Assembly: GCA_946902875.1 (NCBI GenBank) | Contig: OX336349.1 | Location: 7,773,891-7,837,890 of the forward strand | From: Nematopogon swammerdamellus | Taxonomy: Eukaryota > Arthropoda > Insecta > Lepidoptera > Adelidae | Direction of reading: 5' to 3' | Length of the DNA: 64,000 nucleotides | In this document: piece after piece, positions 29,276-42,900 of the stretch | Layout: each line of letters starts with the position of its first letter | Numbering within the stretch: position 1 is the stretch's first letter | The notes under the pieces: generated by a model | The model's database searches: none | What the model was told of the DNA's origin: nothing | The model's input: only the letters and a program-made list of their open reading frames with translations | Program-made: the position numbers and the translations under genes

Positions 29276-29919
29276 AGGTTAAACATGTATGCATCTAAAA
29301 CATGTAATATTTAATCAACCTAATGTGATCTCTAGGATATATGTTTTAGAATTTATTAATAAAAACTTTTTTACTTTTACTTTTACTTTTACTTCTAATG
29401 TCTGTTGTTTTCTTCTCGTATCGCGAGAATCTCAAAAATATCTCATGCATGAAAGAAGTCCCGCATATAGATAATGTACTCTGTGAGTCCCGCAGACGCG
29501 GCGCTACGGTCATACACTTCGTCTCGCGGCAATAAGTGGAAGTGAGACGGACTCTACACTTCCATCTCCCCACGTCTACTCTACCCACGTTCAGACGTGG
29601 TTATATTCTCTTTGATTCAGTCAGACGAGTCGAAGCTCGCAAACCCAAACAAAAACAAAAAACTACTTTCCGGGAGTATGTTAGTTCTGTCTTGTACGAG
29701 GTCTTCTATCCTTATTTATAATCCGCGTATTATATTGGTTCTCCAGAACTTTTGTGATCAAAATAAATAACAAATATAGGTATATTCACATCTAAATTCA
29801 TCTTTCTCTTTTACTCTACTCACAATGTGTTGCGTAGTAGAGAGCGTTCCAATGGAACGCCCTATATAGTCATTTTTGACGTCATTTTGAAGTCTTTCGG
29901 TTCGGGTAAGGGGGTTCGA

Positions 29920-30240
29920 AAAAAAAGACTTTCTTTGTACTTTGCGACGGTTAGTACTCAGCAACCAGACTACATACAACAATTATGTCGGATGAAAGAT
30001 CCATCTGACGACTTCAAATACGTGATACATTTTTATTCCATCCCTTCTGGCCCAAATCAGCCCTTCAAGTTGGCATGTTTTGAAAAATGTGGAAAAATGC
30101 GAAAACACGCAAACAGCAAACACCTCTCGCGCTTTAGTCGTTAACGCTGCATAATCGAGAGACGAACTCTAACGAAGCCACAAAGGTTTTAACTTTATTC
30201 GATACTTCAAACAAAACCTTGTATGAAGCTATACAGGTTG
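29920..30240 (+). repeat. Unclassified dispersed repeat, inverted copy of 240-560
   Basis: It matches the complement of 240-560 over about 320 bp with small indels. One extra small block (GGCCCAAATCAG) sits in the middle. No terminal inverted repeats are recognised. Confidence 0.6.
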
Positions 30241-30612
30241 TTTCATGACTATAGGTCAACAAGCAAACCAGGTACTACACCTATCAAATAAAATACCGTT
30301 CATCCCTAATGTCTGTCTGTATATTAATTATATATTCTTTGATATAAAGTTGGTCGATTTTGGCTGTATGGTGAAATGATCTTTGCCTGCCTATTTATGG
30401 CGAAAACCATAACAATAACAACAAATAGTTGGGGACTCTATTAATATTATATTCTTTGGACTGGGGTCGATTCGATTCGATTTATTTTTGAGGTTGTTTT
30501 GTCTGAATGAGTTTGAAATCTGAAATGAGCCACTGAAGATTACGACCCGCCAACGTCGATCATAACTTGGCTTGTAGAAAGAACTGTTGCGCGTACTCCA
30601 TCCAACCCAGCA

Positions 30613-30912
30613 ATGAACCACCGCGGCCGCTATTTCTCCCCGGCACGGGGCCCGCGCGGTCGGCGCGGTGGTCACAGGACCCGGAACTTAGCGGACGTAG
30701 AGGTGGAGGGTTCAGGAACATGGGCGAAAACGGAAAAGCGTGGTGGCCTCGGTAGTGGAGGTCGGGACCGACCTCCTCCGGGCTTACGAGGCAGAGAAAT
30801 AGGTTTATTCTATCGCGACCGAGCGAAGGAGCGCTATCAGCAACGAAATAGTGAAGGTGAAGGCTCATCATCTACACACAATGAAGAAGTGAGGAAAAAG
30901 CGTGAGTTCGTG
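30613..30912 (+). CDS. DHX36: DHX36 copy A exon 1 (RGG-like region and RHAU-specific motif)
   Basis: 100 codons from ATG to GTG|GTACGT, phase 0. The N-terminus is Arg/Gly-rich ([18 protein letters not shown]) as in DHX36, then [15 protein letters not shown]. In the family this helix stacks on the exposed G-tetrad. Copy B lacks it. Confidence 0.82.
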
Positions 30913-33900
30913 GTACGTATTCTTTTACACTTTTTTTCATGTGTTTTGTTTACCCAAAAAGTATGCTTATTGTATCGCTAGTCGGCCAATTATTTCTAAC
31001 TTTTAAGGATCACGCTCAACTTTGTTCTCTGTGCCATCGGGCTTAGTTCTTATGGGTTCCAACTTGAATAAATGTGGACACCTGTAGGCCTGGGGGCTCT
31101 GCCACAAAATACACCAATAAAGCACAGATTGAGATTCACATCTGTTTATTATGATTTGAAAGCTGATTCATTTAAAGGTTGGTCTCCGAAAGAATCCAGA
31201 AGAAGCCGCAACATGCATTTTATGGCCTCGGTGAAAACAAAAGCATCACGTCACTCTCGAAATGTCTCTCCACAGAACATGTATAATATTCTCATTGAAA
31301 GAAAAGCATCAGCAAACTGTCAGTTCATTATTGACAAAGTGATACCTAAGATCATTACAGTAGGACCTCGATTATCCAGATACCGGTTATCAGAACGCCT
31401 GGTTCTCCAGACTCATATTTTATAGCCCTAAACATCCTAGGTCATCGATAAGTTTTAGTTGCTATGCATGCAAACTGTCGCGAGAGGGCGGAGGGCACAT
31501 GCGACAGAATAATATGTATTTTTACTATACAATATGTTCAGATATATACCTATGTTCTCACAATGCTCTCATAATTTTTTCTTCAAAAACCTGTAGTTTC
31601 GAGCTAACACTATGTACAACTTTTATTGAAGCAAAGTTTTTTAACGCACATACGGGTACAAACTGGTACAACAGTACAAACGGAAGTTGCAACACTCCAC
31701 TGACACTGACACTGAGATGTCTCCATCTATGAGTCTTTTGAAATCGGACCATTGTATTGGTTTTTACCTTGCTCGGTTATGAACTTATAAAAGAATAAGT
31801 TGAAAGGAATATCGCTTAGATGGCGCTATCCCCATCAAAATAAAATGTGTAATTGTATTTTATATACAAAGGGGTAAGAAGCTTCGCATCAGTCGGGTTT
31901 CCCACGACACCTCACCTTTTGTTACTGTAAGACGGATTATCCGGACTTTTCATTATTCGGACTACCCCTGATCCCAATTAGTGGGATAACGGGGTTTTAC
32001 ACTGTACTTCCAATAAATAATTTATTTTCAGATGTCACTGAATGTACCTACCGGAGTCTTAAAACGGGTCGAGAAACAACTTCAAAACATTCATGAAAAG
32101 CGCGAGGATGAAATTTCTGTCAGTGGAGTATTTAGACGTCCTAAAAATTATGTGAAAGAAAATGATCCATTCGAAGAAACGAAGTGCCCTAGTCGGGCCA
32201 GTCCTAGTTCCTCACGGACAGGTAAATATGATGATGTTGTAAAACCTAGAAATGAGAGTGAATCAATTTGTAGTAACGCATGAGGATCTCAATGCAAATA
32301 TTGGCTCGACTACCTCTAGGGCCGGCCCGTTCATATAGGCAAACTAACTAGGCGTTGGCCTATGGCGCTCAAACTTGGGGGCGGCATGGCGAGCGGGTAG
32401 CGTGTCAGCGACGCGACCACGCGAATTTACATCCTCGGTAGCTAAGTGGTGTCGTCGGTCGACTGTTGTTAAGCACACCTGGGCGCGATCAGTACTTGGA
32501 TGGGTGGCCGCTCTACCGTTGGAGGCTGACCGTGGTTCGGATTCCACGTAGAACTGTAGGTATCTTCCCTTCTTACCTTACTAGGTGATAAGGTTCATCC
32601 CGCCCAGCTTAGTACCACCGCACTGAATGAAACATCGTCGGTCGAAATGGCTATGTAAATAGTTCGTGTTTTCCGTCCAGTTCACCCGGTTAAAACACGC
32701 CAGCAGTTCTCTACAATGACTCAAGAAAGACTTGTGGTATTGTCAATGTTATCTATAGCAACAAGAAATAGCTGAAATAATTGATTTAAAGGAGATCATT
32801 TTGATTAAAAATTACACACTGAACATACATTATTGTTTTATTTTGTCGTGATTTTTTTTTAAAGGGCGCCATTCTTACGCCTAGAACGCCAACTTTGCTT
32901 GGGGCGGCGCTGACTACGTCCAATTTAATTCGCTTCGATTATGGACAGGCCAATTTAAAAGATGGTAGATGAGACATCTGAAGGTGATTAGGTCCTTATG
33001 GAAACCGGGACCCCTCTAGTAAAGGTAGACAATGGAGTTGAATTGAAACCACTCGTTCAAACTATAATAGTAGATTCAGACGACGACTGTCACATTTATG
33101 AACCCTCAGGACCTTGTTTGCGTCACTTTAACTTGGAAGAAATAAATCCAGTATCAAAACATTTTTGTTTGAGAAGCCTGTGCCGAAGCAGGAAAAAATC
33201 TATATTCCGGAAAGTGTAACTTGGGACTTTGTTCCTCTCTGCTCAAAAGCACCGATATGGACTATGGAAGATTGTACGGATGATCCAAATGAACCAATGA
33301 AAGAAGAACTGAAATGAATGGGTTATTTCTGTTGCAGATTTGATGGGCGAAAGGTTTCCACCTCTAAAACATGAGGGTCAACAGTATAAGTATGGATACT
33401 ACGATCTTATAACTGGAAGCTTTATAGAGAAGCTCGAAGAGAGTTTATCTAAAGGAGTTAGTATAAATGTGACATCTCCCGAAATTGACAAATTGAGCGA
33501 AGATTATTACAATAATTATGTAATGAAAGTCAACACTACAAAGTACAAAGAAATGTTGAAGTTTCGCGAGCGTTTACCAGCTTTCGAGAAACGGAAGGAT
33601 TTGTTGAAACAGATAAAGAGCAGCCAAGTCATTGTCATTAGCGGAGAGACGGGATGTGGAAAATCAACTCAGGTGACTTACTGTTTTTGTCCTGATATTT
33701 CTTAAAATAATCTTTGTTCTAAATATCTCTACTATAAAAAGCAGGGGATGTCTGTAACGAGTAAACTTGTAAACAATTGAATGTATTTACATGCAGTTTT
33801 CACTAATAGAATCTGACATAACATCTCAGTACTATTATTGGTTAAATAACATTGCAGTACTGCTACGCTACGTGTTGGAGTCATTGGGTTTTTAAGATAA

Positions 33901-36900
33901 TGCGAACGGACTCGGGCATAGCTAGTATTCATAGGTCTCTTGAACTACATACTACTTTGTCTCTAACATTCAATTAATTAATAATTTTGTAAATAAGTTT
34001 TAAAAAAACTTAATAATTTTCAACACCTTAAATCTACTCATCCTTTAATTTCAAGGTACCTCAAATAATTCTAGACGATGCGATCCTCAACAAACGTGGC
34101 GCAAACGTGAAGGTGCTGGTGACGCAGCCGAGACGCATCGCCGCTTCCTCGCTCGCAGCTCGCGTGTCGGAGGAGCGCGCTGAGAGCATGGGCGAGTCTG
34201 TGGGCTACGTTGTACGTCTGGAAAAGCAAGTTTCTCTTTTAATAAAGCATCATAATCTGAGAAAGAGATCAATCCCATCACACTCATTAAGCAAATCAAA
34301 TTTGAAAAAATACTTACAATTTTACGAAAACAAGGTTGACTCGAAAAAAATCCTTTCTACCATAGCGCTGTAAAAAGTTCAAATTTTATTTAGTCCTGTG
34401 TTTTTCTTGGCAAGTTTTATTTGTTAAAGTTTGGGTTCGAAATTTTTGTTCTGTTTTCTTTACTTTCTTTTCATTTTCAAAAGTGTCACCACAATGTGTA
34501 AACTTGTATTGTATTGTATTGTTTATTAAGCATTCATTAGACAGCATGACTGACTGTACTCGAATTTGTTACAATTTGTTCTATCCGATTCGATTACACC
34601 CACGAAGAAGAACCGGTAAGAAACTTCGCAGGTTTTTTTTTTCATAGTAATTTTTACAAGCATTTAGTGACTATCCACATAATAACACCGCCTACAGTCG
34701 ATTGAAAATACAGCTTGAGAGCAAGATCAAAAACAGATTTTTCTTTTGTTTTTGAAGTTCTGACTGCAAGGACTTAATTAAGTGGATCAGGTGTAAAGAG
34801 CCTTTGTCAAATTTGTGATACGTCATTTGTATCAACTCAATAATGTTAGTAATAAGTATACATACTACAACATAGTATTGTCAAACAATAAAAAAAAAAA
34901 AAAATATTAAGATACCTTTTTTTTTTTTTTTAATCTTTATTTTGTTTAGGGCTTTAGCCATTCCTGGCTATGCCAGCCCCATAGTAACTATATTGATTTT
35001 TATTGTACTTCAGCACGATTCAACGCCTGTGACTTTACAAAAAAACTTAGTATGAATTCAAACTCCTCCCCCTGAGCTCGCCCCAAGGCTTCATGTACTT
35101 TAAAAAACAGGTTAAGTCTGTCCGTTCTTAAGTCTCTCAATAGCTTCTGCCTCAGTTCTTGGTTCCGGGCACATTCCAACAGTATAAGGAGTAGGTCCTC
35201 TTCTATCCCACATGTGCTACAGTTGGGTGATTGTGCTATCTTCATAAGGTACATTGTCTTATTTGTTGGAATGTGTCCAGATCGTAGTCTCAGGCCCATT
35301 ACAATTTCTGTTCTCGGTCTGTCGCTCTTGGCAAACCAGGGAATTTTTAACGGTTCACACTGCATTGTTCTGTACCATATACCTTTCTGCACTGATCTCT
35401 CATCGAAATATTGCTTCCACATATTATAACAGTTCTTTTTTATTTCGGGTAGGTGGTCAGTGCAGAAAGTTTTACATTGACTAATTATTGCATCAGATGT
35501 ACAAGCCTTACTAGCCAGGCAGTCAGCCTCCTCGTTGCCCGCAATACCAACGTGCGATGGAATCCATTGTAGAGTTATGCTCTTACCTTCGGTGCTAATT
35601 TTATATATATCTTTTAATATTTCGTATGAAACCGATCTTCCAAGGTTGCCCTTCGTACAGTACATGAGGTGTTGAAGTGCGCTTTTTGAATCTGTGAGTA
35701 TGACTGTCTTATTAGAACCGGTCGATGTGCTGTACGAAAAGGCCTCTGAAATCGCAATTAGTTCAGCAGTCATAATAGGAACTTTTGCGGGTATGTTGAT
35801 CTCCATCCCATCGTTGGTTTGCGGGTCCCAAAAGGCTGCCCCTGTCCCATTATCATTTTTTGAGCCATCTGTATAGATTTTGTAGTGTTCACTGTACATA
35901 TCCCTAATCATAAAGTCGGCTTTTTGTTTTATTTCTATTTTTGACTCATCTTTTTTCGGTTTATCTATACCTGGTACATGAGTATGAACGTCTAGTTGGA
36001 TTTTAGAGGGACAAACCTCTAATGTAAACATTTTTTGAATAGAACAATTTTCAATTTCCCAATCACTCATGCAGCTATGACACTTGAGTAGAATAGGAAT
36101 ATTCCTCCGTCGCCAGTAGGCATAGGTACATTTATCTAAAAGCTCTTGTAACAGTTTTATCAGTGGGTTTTCTGTGCGTGACTTCATCTTCAAATAGTAT
36201 TTACTGCCTAGGTATTGTCTTCGCACATGCAATGGTTGTATACATAAGTCACTCTGCATCACATGTATTGGTGTACTTTTGATGTATTCTCCACAAATTC
36301 TCATCGCTCTATTTTGTAGAGTGTTCATCTTATTCAAGTGACTTTGCGCACAGTGACCATACAAAAAACTGCCATAATCCATTCTGATTCTTATTAATGT
36401 TATGTATAATCGTCTTAATTGGATAGGATGAACACCCCACGACGACCCTGCCAGAACTTTAAGAACATTCATGTTTTTCATTATTTTGTTGCAGCTTTCA
36501 TTTATGTGTTCACGCCATTTGAGTGATTGATCTAGCCAGACACCCAGAAATTTTACAGTTTGAGCTCTAACAATGGGAATACTGTTCACCTTGACATTTA
36601 TATTGGCTCTATTTCTACCTCGTGCATATATACATATTTTGGACTTTTCTGGAGCTATATCCAGACCAATTTCACCCAGTATGTTAGTAACATCCCTTAG
36701 TGCATTTTCCATGCATGTGGAGGCGTATTGAATGTCTTTGCAAGTTATATACATAATAAAATCATCTGCAAATTGTAGGATTGAAATATCATAAATTTTT
36801 CTAGCCACTCTCGAGGTTATTATATTGAATAATAACTTACTAATAATAATAAGATACTTGAAGTATCAAGTTGTCAATCGGTTAGTAAATAAATTTGGGT

Positions 36901-39900
36901 CCAAATAGTACCTAGTCATGCGCTAACTAATTATGCAGTCAGAACCTCAAGATATAGTCCTGTCGGCGAATGCCTCTTTTACAGTATAGTAGGCTTTCTT
37001 TACAAGAATTGATTTTATATGTTTCTTAAACAAGGTATAATTTAGATTTTTTACCTCTTCTGGTATTTTATTATACAATCTAACACTGTTGCAAACAAAA
37101 CTTTTCGACATTTTAGATGACCTGTGCTTCGTAATTAGAAAATTATTTTTATGCCTTGTATAATGCTGGTGCATATCAGAGTGAAGCGTAGCATCCTGTA
37201 TATATTTCCTAGCATAGCAGATATTTTGATAAATATAAACACTGGGTAATGTCATAATTCCTATTTTATCAAATCATTTCTACAAGAGTCCCTCGCCCTC
37301 GTACTGAGTATACAACGCAGTGCTCTTTTTTGAAGAATAAATATTCTATTAGATTCCGCCGTGTTTCCCCAAAATAATAATCCATAAGACATAAGACTAT
37401 CGAAGTAAGCATAATACACAGTTTTAGCAGCTTGTATGCCACATAATTCTTTAATTTTTTTTATGGCATAACAAGCTGAACTTAGCTTACCGGCAAGCGT
37501 GTCTATATGAGGTTTCCAAGTTAGGGTGCGAACAAATATTACTCCTAAAAAGGTTATTTCTTTGGAAATATGTAATGTCAGATCTTCTGCTGTTTTAACA
37601 ATTTCCTGATTAACAATATGTCTGTGAGTTCCAAGTGCAAAGTGCATTACATTTGTTTTATTGACATTGAGTAAGAGGTTATTGGAATAAAACCAACACT
37701 TTAATGACTGAATTACATCTATGAAGGACTCACGTAATTCCGCAATGTTTTTATTTTTTAAAACTACAGATATGTCATCGGCAAACATTACTAACTCAAT
37801 ATCATCTTTAACCCTGCAGCGGTCGCGCCCTAAAAAATCACAACAACGGTCGCACGCGGAAAGACGTTCCGCAACCGCGTTTTCTGTTAGTTTATGTTAT
37901 TTATTATTTTAAATTTGGGGTTTAATAGACTACACCATAATTCATCATAAAGAGTATTTATTTACCTATTATTTAACATAAAATAATCATTAATATGTAC
38001 TCTGGTGTATGAACTACGATAACTTGAAAAATAAACTAAAAAAACACCAATTCTAAGTTACACATTTCCTGAGATCAATAAAATTAAATCAGTCAATATA
38101 TTCTATCAGATTCATGTTTCTAAATGTAATGTTATTCCTACTCAACTAACTACAAAATATAGAAATAGAATATTTTAAGGAAAACAAAAAAAAATTATGT
38201 TATACTACGAAGGAGCCAAATTTGTGCTTATACCAAACCATGTTCATTATATCTAGAGAGCCAATTAGGACTTAGTATCGGTATCTCTACCTCAGTTACC
38301 TATTTAGAAAATAGAAGGCTATTTTTTGTAATACATTTAGAAACAAATCAGAAATGGAAAAGTTTCTGGAAAATGCTCGTAAAAGCTTACGGAAACAGAA
38401 CAGGTATCAAATTTTACTTATATATTTTATCACCTTGCTCTTGAAGTCTGTTCAGTTCATTGAGTTGGCATGTTCAAGACAAATTAACATGCGTGTATGG
38501 GATTTCCTTACTAAAGAAATAGTGACAGTTTTAAGCATGAATATTGCTTCGCTTTTGAATAACATAAGACACGCGCGCGGAACTACGTTCCGCAGGCCAA
38601 AACACAAAGGGTCGCGCGCGGAATGAGATTCCGCAAGCAGCTCGGGTGCCTCCTAGGGTAACACTGGCGTGAGACTGACTAGACTGTTTCAAACATCACC
38701 CCGAATGAGGAAGGTAACAGAAGCGCGGGCGCCATGACCACGAAAATAAAAGAGATATTACGTAAAATCTAAATGTGCGGAATGACATTCCGCGTGCGAC
38801 CGCTGCAGGGTTAATACAACTAGAAATGTCATTTACATAGATTAAAAAGAGCAATGGTCCCAGTATGGAACCTTGAGGAACTCCCATAGAAATGGGTTCT
38901 ACACCAGACTTATTACCATTAACATCACACACCTGCTTTCTGGTAGGTACTCAAATATGATTTACAAAGACGCAACTCTTTATCCCTTACACCATAATGT
39001 TCTAATTTCATTAAAATTATGTCATGACTAACACAGTCGAATGCCTTGGATAGATCACAGAAGATGCCATAAGTGTGATTAGAATTATCTAATGATTGAA
39101 TTACAGCTTTTATCATTGACGCAATGGCATCTCCTGTGGCCTCCTGTCTGGCAAACTCTTAAACTTTGAAGAAAAAATGATGTATTATGGAAGCCAAGGG
39201 GGTTAAGCATATTATTTAAACATTTGCGAAGCCTACAGATTAACTGCGAAATGAATAAAATTAAAAATAATAATGCAGAGTGGACGCGCGAGCACGAGGC
39301 AGCATCACATACTGCACGACCGGGGTGCTGCTGGCGGACCTGGAGGTGCGACAGGCAATGTCCGACGTCAGCCACATCATCCTAGACGAGGTGCACGAGC
39401 GGGACTGCAATGTCGACCTAGCCATGTGCATGTTGAAGCAGGTACCTAATTTTTTTATAAAGAATTTACTAATACCGTTACCCAGATTAAATTTTTTTTT
39501 GTCATGCTTTTATTTTACATTACAATCTGTCTCTTTGTACAGGATAATAGGTAATGCGTCTGGTTCTCCGTGTAGGTATTTGATCCTGTCTTGCCAGTGC
39601 AGGCTTCCATTGAGGCATCCCTAAATATGATTCCCTCTTGACTATTTCTTCAGGAGGTCTAGTAGTGTCCTTCTCTTGAGGCATTTAATGGCACATCTTT
39701 ATGACATTCTTCTTACTTCTTTGCGTCTTTAGGACGCAACATGTGCGCTTTCTAAAAAAACCTAGAGGTTTCTGTAGCCATTCCCCTCTTGCACGCATAG
39801 CGAAGCACATCACGAGTCTCCGACCGCCGCAGTCTATGAGAATTATCAATGGAACTAGTGAGAATGGACCATGTTTTCTCTGTAACCGTTTTAAGACATT

Positions 39901-42900
39901 GAAACTTCAATATTTTCATGCCGTCAGAACTAAATGGACTACTTTATCTTTTTTTTAGATTTATTGAGCTTTGCACTCCGGAGTATCACCTGGGACAGCT
40001 CATAAATGATAGACAGGCGAACACATTACCAATTTTATAAGGGTAGCATCGCTGGGTACGGAACTCTAAAAAGTCAAAGAAAAACTGAAACACTAATTCT
40101 CACGTTATTAGATGGCACACTGACACCAGACTTCCATTTTATAAAATATCACCATATTCTACCAGGTGATCAGCAAACGCAAAGATCTCAAGTTGATCCT
40201 AATGAGCGCGACGTTGGATGCTGAAAGCCTCTCCAAGTACTTCGACGACTGTCCCACAATGCACATAGAGGGACTTGCGTTTCCCGTTACGGATATTTAC
40301 TTGGAGGACATCCTCAAGCTCACCGGATACACGCTACCAGATCCACAGGCCAATAACAACACACGTAGTTACGGGAGGAAACAGATGAACCAGGCACAGA
40401 AAGATGCTGAGTATGCGAGGGAAGTTGGTAAGCTGTATTGTGTTGTATTTATTTTCAGTAATATTATACAGAAACAGTTCCAATTCCAACCCAAGGAAGT
40501 ACTTTCAAACTAACTAAGTAGTGGACTCTTGGAACAAGCTACCACAAAAAGTGATAAGTATCTCAGTGAACTTTTTTTAAAAACCTACATGACAAACATT
40601 AGATAAAAATAAACAAACAAATAAAAATACATATATAAGATTTATCATAAAAAAGTGCACTCAACATCAGCTGCAAGCTGCTGGTGTATGCAAATAAATC
40701 ATTATTATGATAATAGCTGTACCATTATATTATTATTGAAGTTTGCTCTGATACAAGAAAATGTTACAAAAACATTGATTCACCAATATTAAATTATAAC
40801 TAAAAACTAAAAACTAATTTTGATTCACCGAATTATAATTTTTGCGCTAAAGTCGAAGATCAATTTCATGTGTTATTGGAGTGTGAACGGAATACTAATT
40901 TAAGAAATGCTCTTATCAAAAATTTAAAGACGGACCGATTAAATTTATTTTTTGCTATCCACAGGCCGTTAGGTGATCCCCTCACGGAAAAATGCAAAAT
41001 ACTAAATACATTTTTCCAAGCATTTCTAGCCCTCAGAGGCTAGGGATTTTTTAGTAGTTACGATGGGGCTGGCATAGCCGACAGACGGCTAAAGCCCTAT
41101 TTCATAAAGTAGAAAAAAAAATATTCAAGAAAGAACTATAAAGATCATATAGAAAATATAAAACCCAACAAACTGACAAATGAAAACATTTTACATTCAT
41201 ACATTATATCGTCACGCTTGTGGGGTAGGCAGAGACAATAGATGTCCACGTGCAACAACCCTTCTTGACACACCTCAGCCGCCTCTTCCACTCTCATATT
41301 GTTATTCACACATGCTCGTCGATTACGGGTACTACACACAAGACTATTTTTACCCGACTGAGCGAAGCAAAAAAGAGGGTTGTGTTTTTCGAGTGTATGT
41401 ATATCTATTTCTATGACACGCGATTTTAATGTATGAGGTGTCATTAGATTCTTCTTAATTGTGGGAGTGACATAGGCTATAAAAAAATGTGAAAATTCAT
41501 AATAGCAAACAGGACGTCAAATTGTTCATAATAAAAAAAACTTGTCGTGTGGGGTATAAATAAAACAAAAACCCGACTGCGTAAAAAACCTAACAAAAAA
41601 GAATAAAAACAAGCTAGCAAATTATATTTTATGAAACCCCTCTACTTTTAGCCGCAGCAGTTGTTTTTAATATTTAGGCTTTAGGCAAAATAAAATCATC
41701 AATCAATACTAATAATAAATCTGTAAGGGATGATCATGGAGTAAGTTACTTTGTTTTATGAGATACTGCGTTCGTAGACTCTATGTATGATACTAAAACT
41801 AAATTGAAGATTTTTAGAAATCTTTTCTGGATGCACAAGGTGGGCCAAGAGTTACGAAACAATCACCCTATTGGACGACGCTATAACTTTTCAAAATGGC
41901 GGCAAATGTAAATTCTGTTTTGACATTTGTGAAGTAAACAGATGAAGAATACACGTCAATAAGCCATGGAACGCTATTCTCCTCAAGAACGCGGAATAAT
42001 TGTATTCCGTAGTATTCTGTCTGTAGTATTGACGCAGCGTGAATTTCGTCGAAGATTTCCGATTTCGGCCAGATCACCCGATTTGACCGCTCCAGACAAT
42101 TTTTTGTGGGGTTACTTAAAGTACCCGGTTTATGTAAACAATCCTCCGACTCTTGAAGCACTTAAAGAACCTATCGCCCGATGTTCTGACACAAGTGATG
42201 AAAAATGCCTTAAAACGAGCCCGTATGGTCATTAATTCTGACGGCGGACACTTGACCGATATCATTTTCTCGACTTAATGAAAAATATTCTAATTCATTA
42301 AATAAACATAATCCATAAGTAGAACCAATGTTTTCCTTTTTAAAAAAAAATTACAGCCAAAGAACATCAGGTGATTATTTTTGGCCCACCTTGTATGTAT
42401 GTTCCTCCATAACTCTTAAACCGATCATCCGAATTCTATGAAACTTAGTACAAGCACATTTTACTATACGAGACACAGGATAGGCTAAATAAAATTCAAT
42501 TCCAGTTACGCTAAGATGTGCCTCTCATACACACCTAATTGTTCCGCGCGCCGAAATAAAGGTACGGTAGTCGGCCTCGCCCTTAGTTACTTACTTTCAT
42601 CGAGAAGGTTTATTGATTACCTAAATGCAGCTCGACGTTCTTTCTTACTTTCTTCTTTTTACATATGAATTTGACGCGAGCGAAGTCGCGGCCAAAAGCT
42701 AGTAGGAAATATAGTCACAGAAGTATTATAAATGTAGCAATAAATGTCCTTGGCTTCTGCGGCTAACAGCGGAGGGGTTTCACATTAAATAATTTGCTAA
42801 CTTGTTTTTCCACTTTTTTTAGGTTTTACGCAGTCCGTTAATTTTTTTTATTTTTATTCATGTGTTTTTTTTTATAATATTATGTTTTATATATATGTGT

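Larger units (their letters stand above)
27830..30612. other. Divergent intergenic region between GalNAc-transferase and DHX36 copy A
   Basis: It must contain the promoters of both genes. A CpG-dense patch at 28240-28330 (GGCGTGGCCCGCGGACGGCG) is the best candidate for the GalNAc-transferase promoter; this is inference. Other contents: palindromic GGATCCGACCC motifs near 29200-29275, a short TTTTAC microsatellite near 29370 and the repeat at 29920-30240. No protein-like frame is visible. Confidence 0.45.
32032..33672 (+). pseudogene. DHX36: DHX36 copy A exon 2, disrupted
   Basis: It aligns along its whole length with intact copy B exon 2 (60387-61544). Damage seen: a +1 shift giving TGA at 32281-32283; a 596-bp transposon at 32316-32911; an in-frame TAG where copy B has TGT (near 32990); a -1 shift near 33160 (QDK-like CCAGTATCAAAACATTTTTG); and a 2-bp loss making AAATGA near 33315. 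After that the frame is open again from an ATG near 33343 ([20 protein letters not shown]) through [10 protein letters not shown] to the donor CAG|GTGACT. The acceptor at 32031 and the donor are intact. Confidence 0.88.

Noticed and set aside
32467..32512. Functional 5S rRNA gene
   Set aside because: Only the internal promoter region resembles 5S; the 5-prime third and the 3-prime pairing end are missing and it sits in a transposon.
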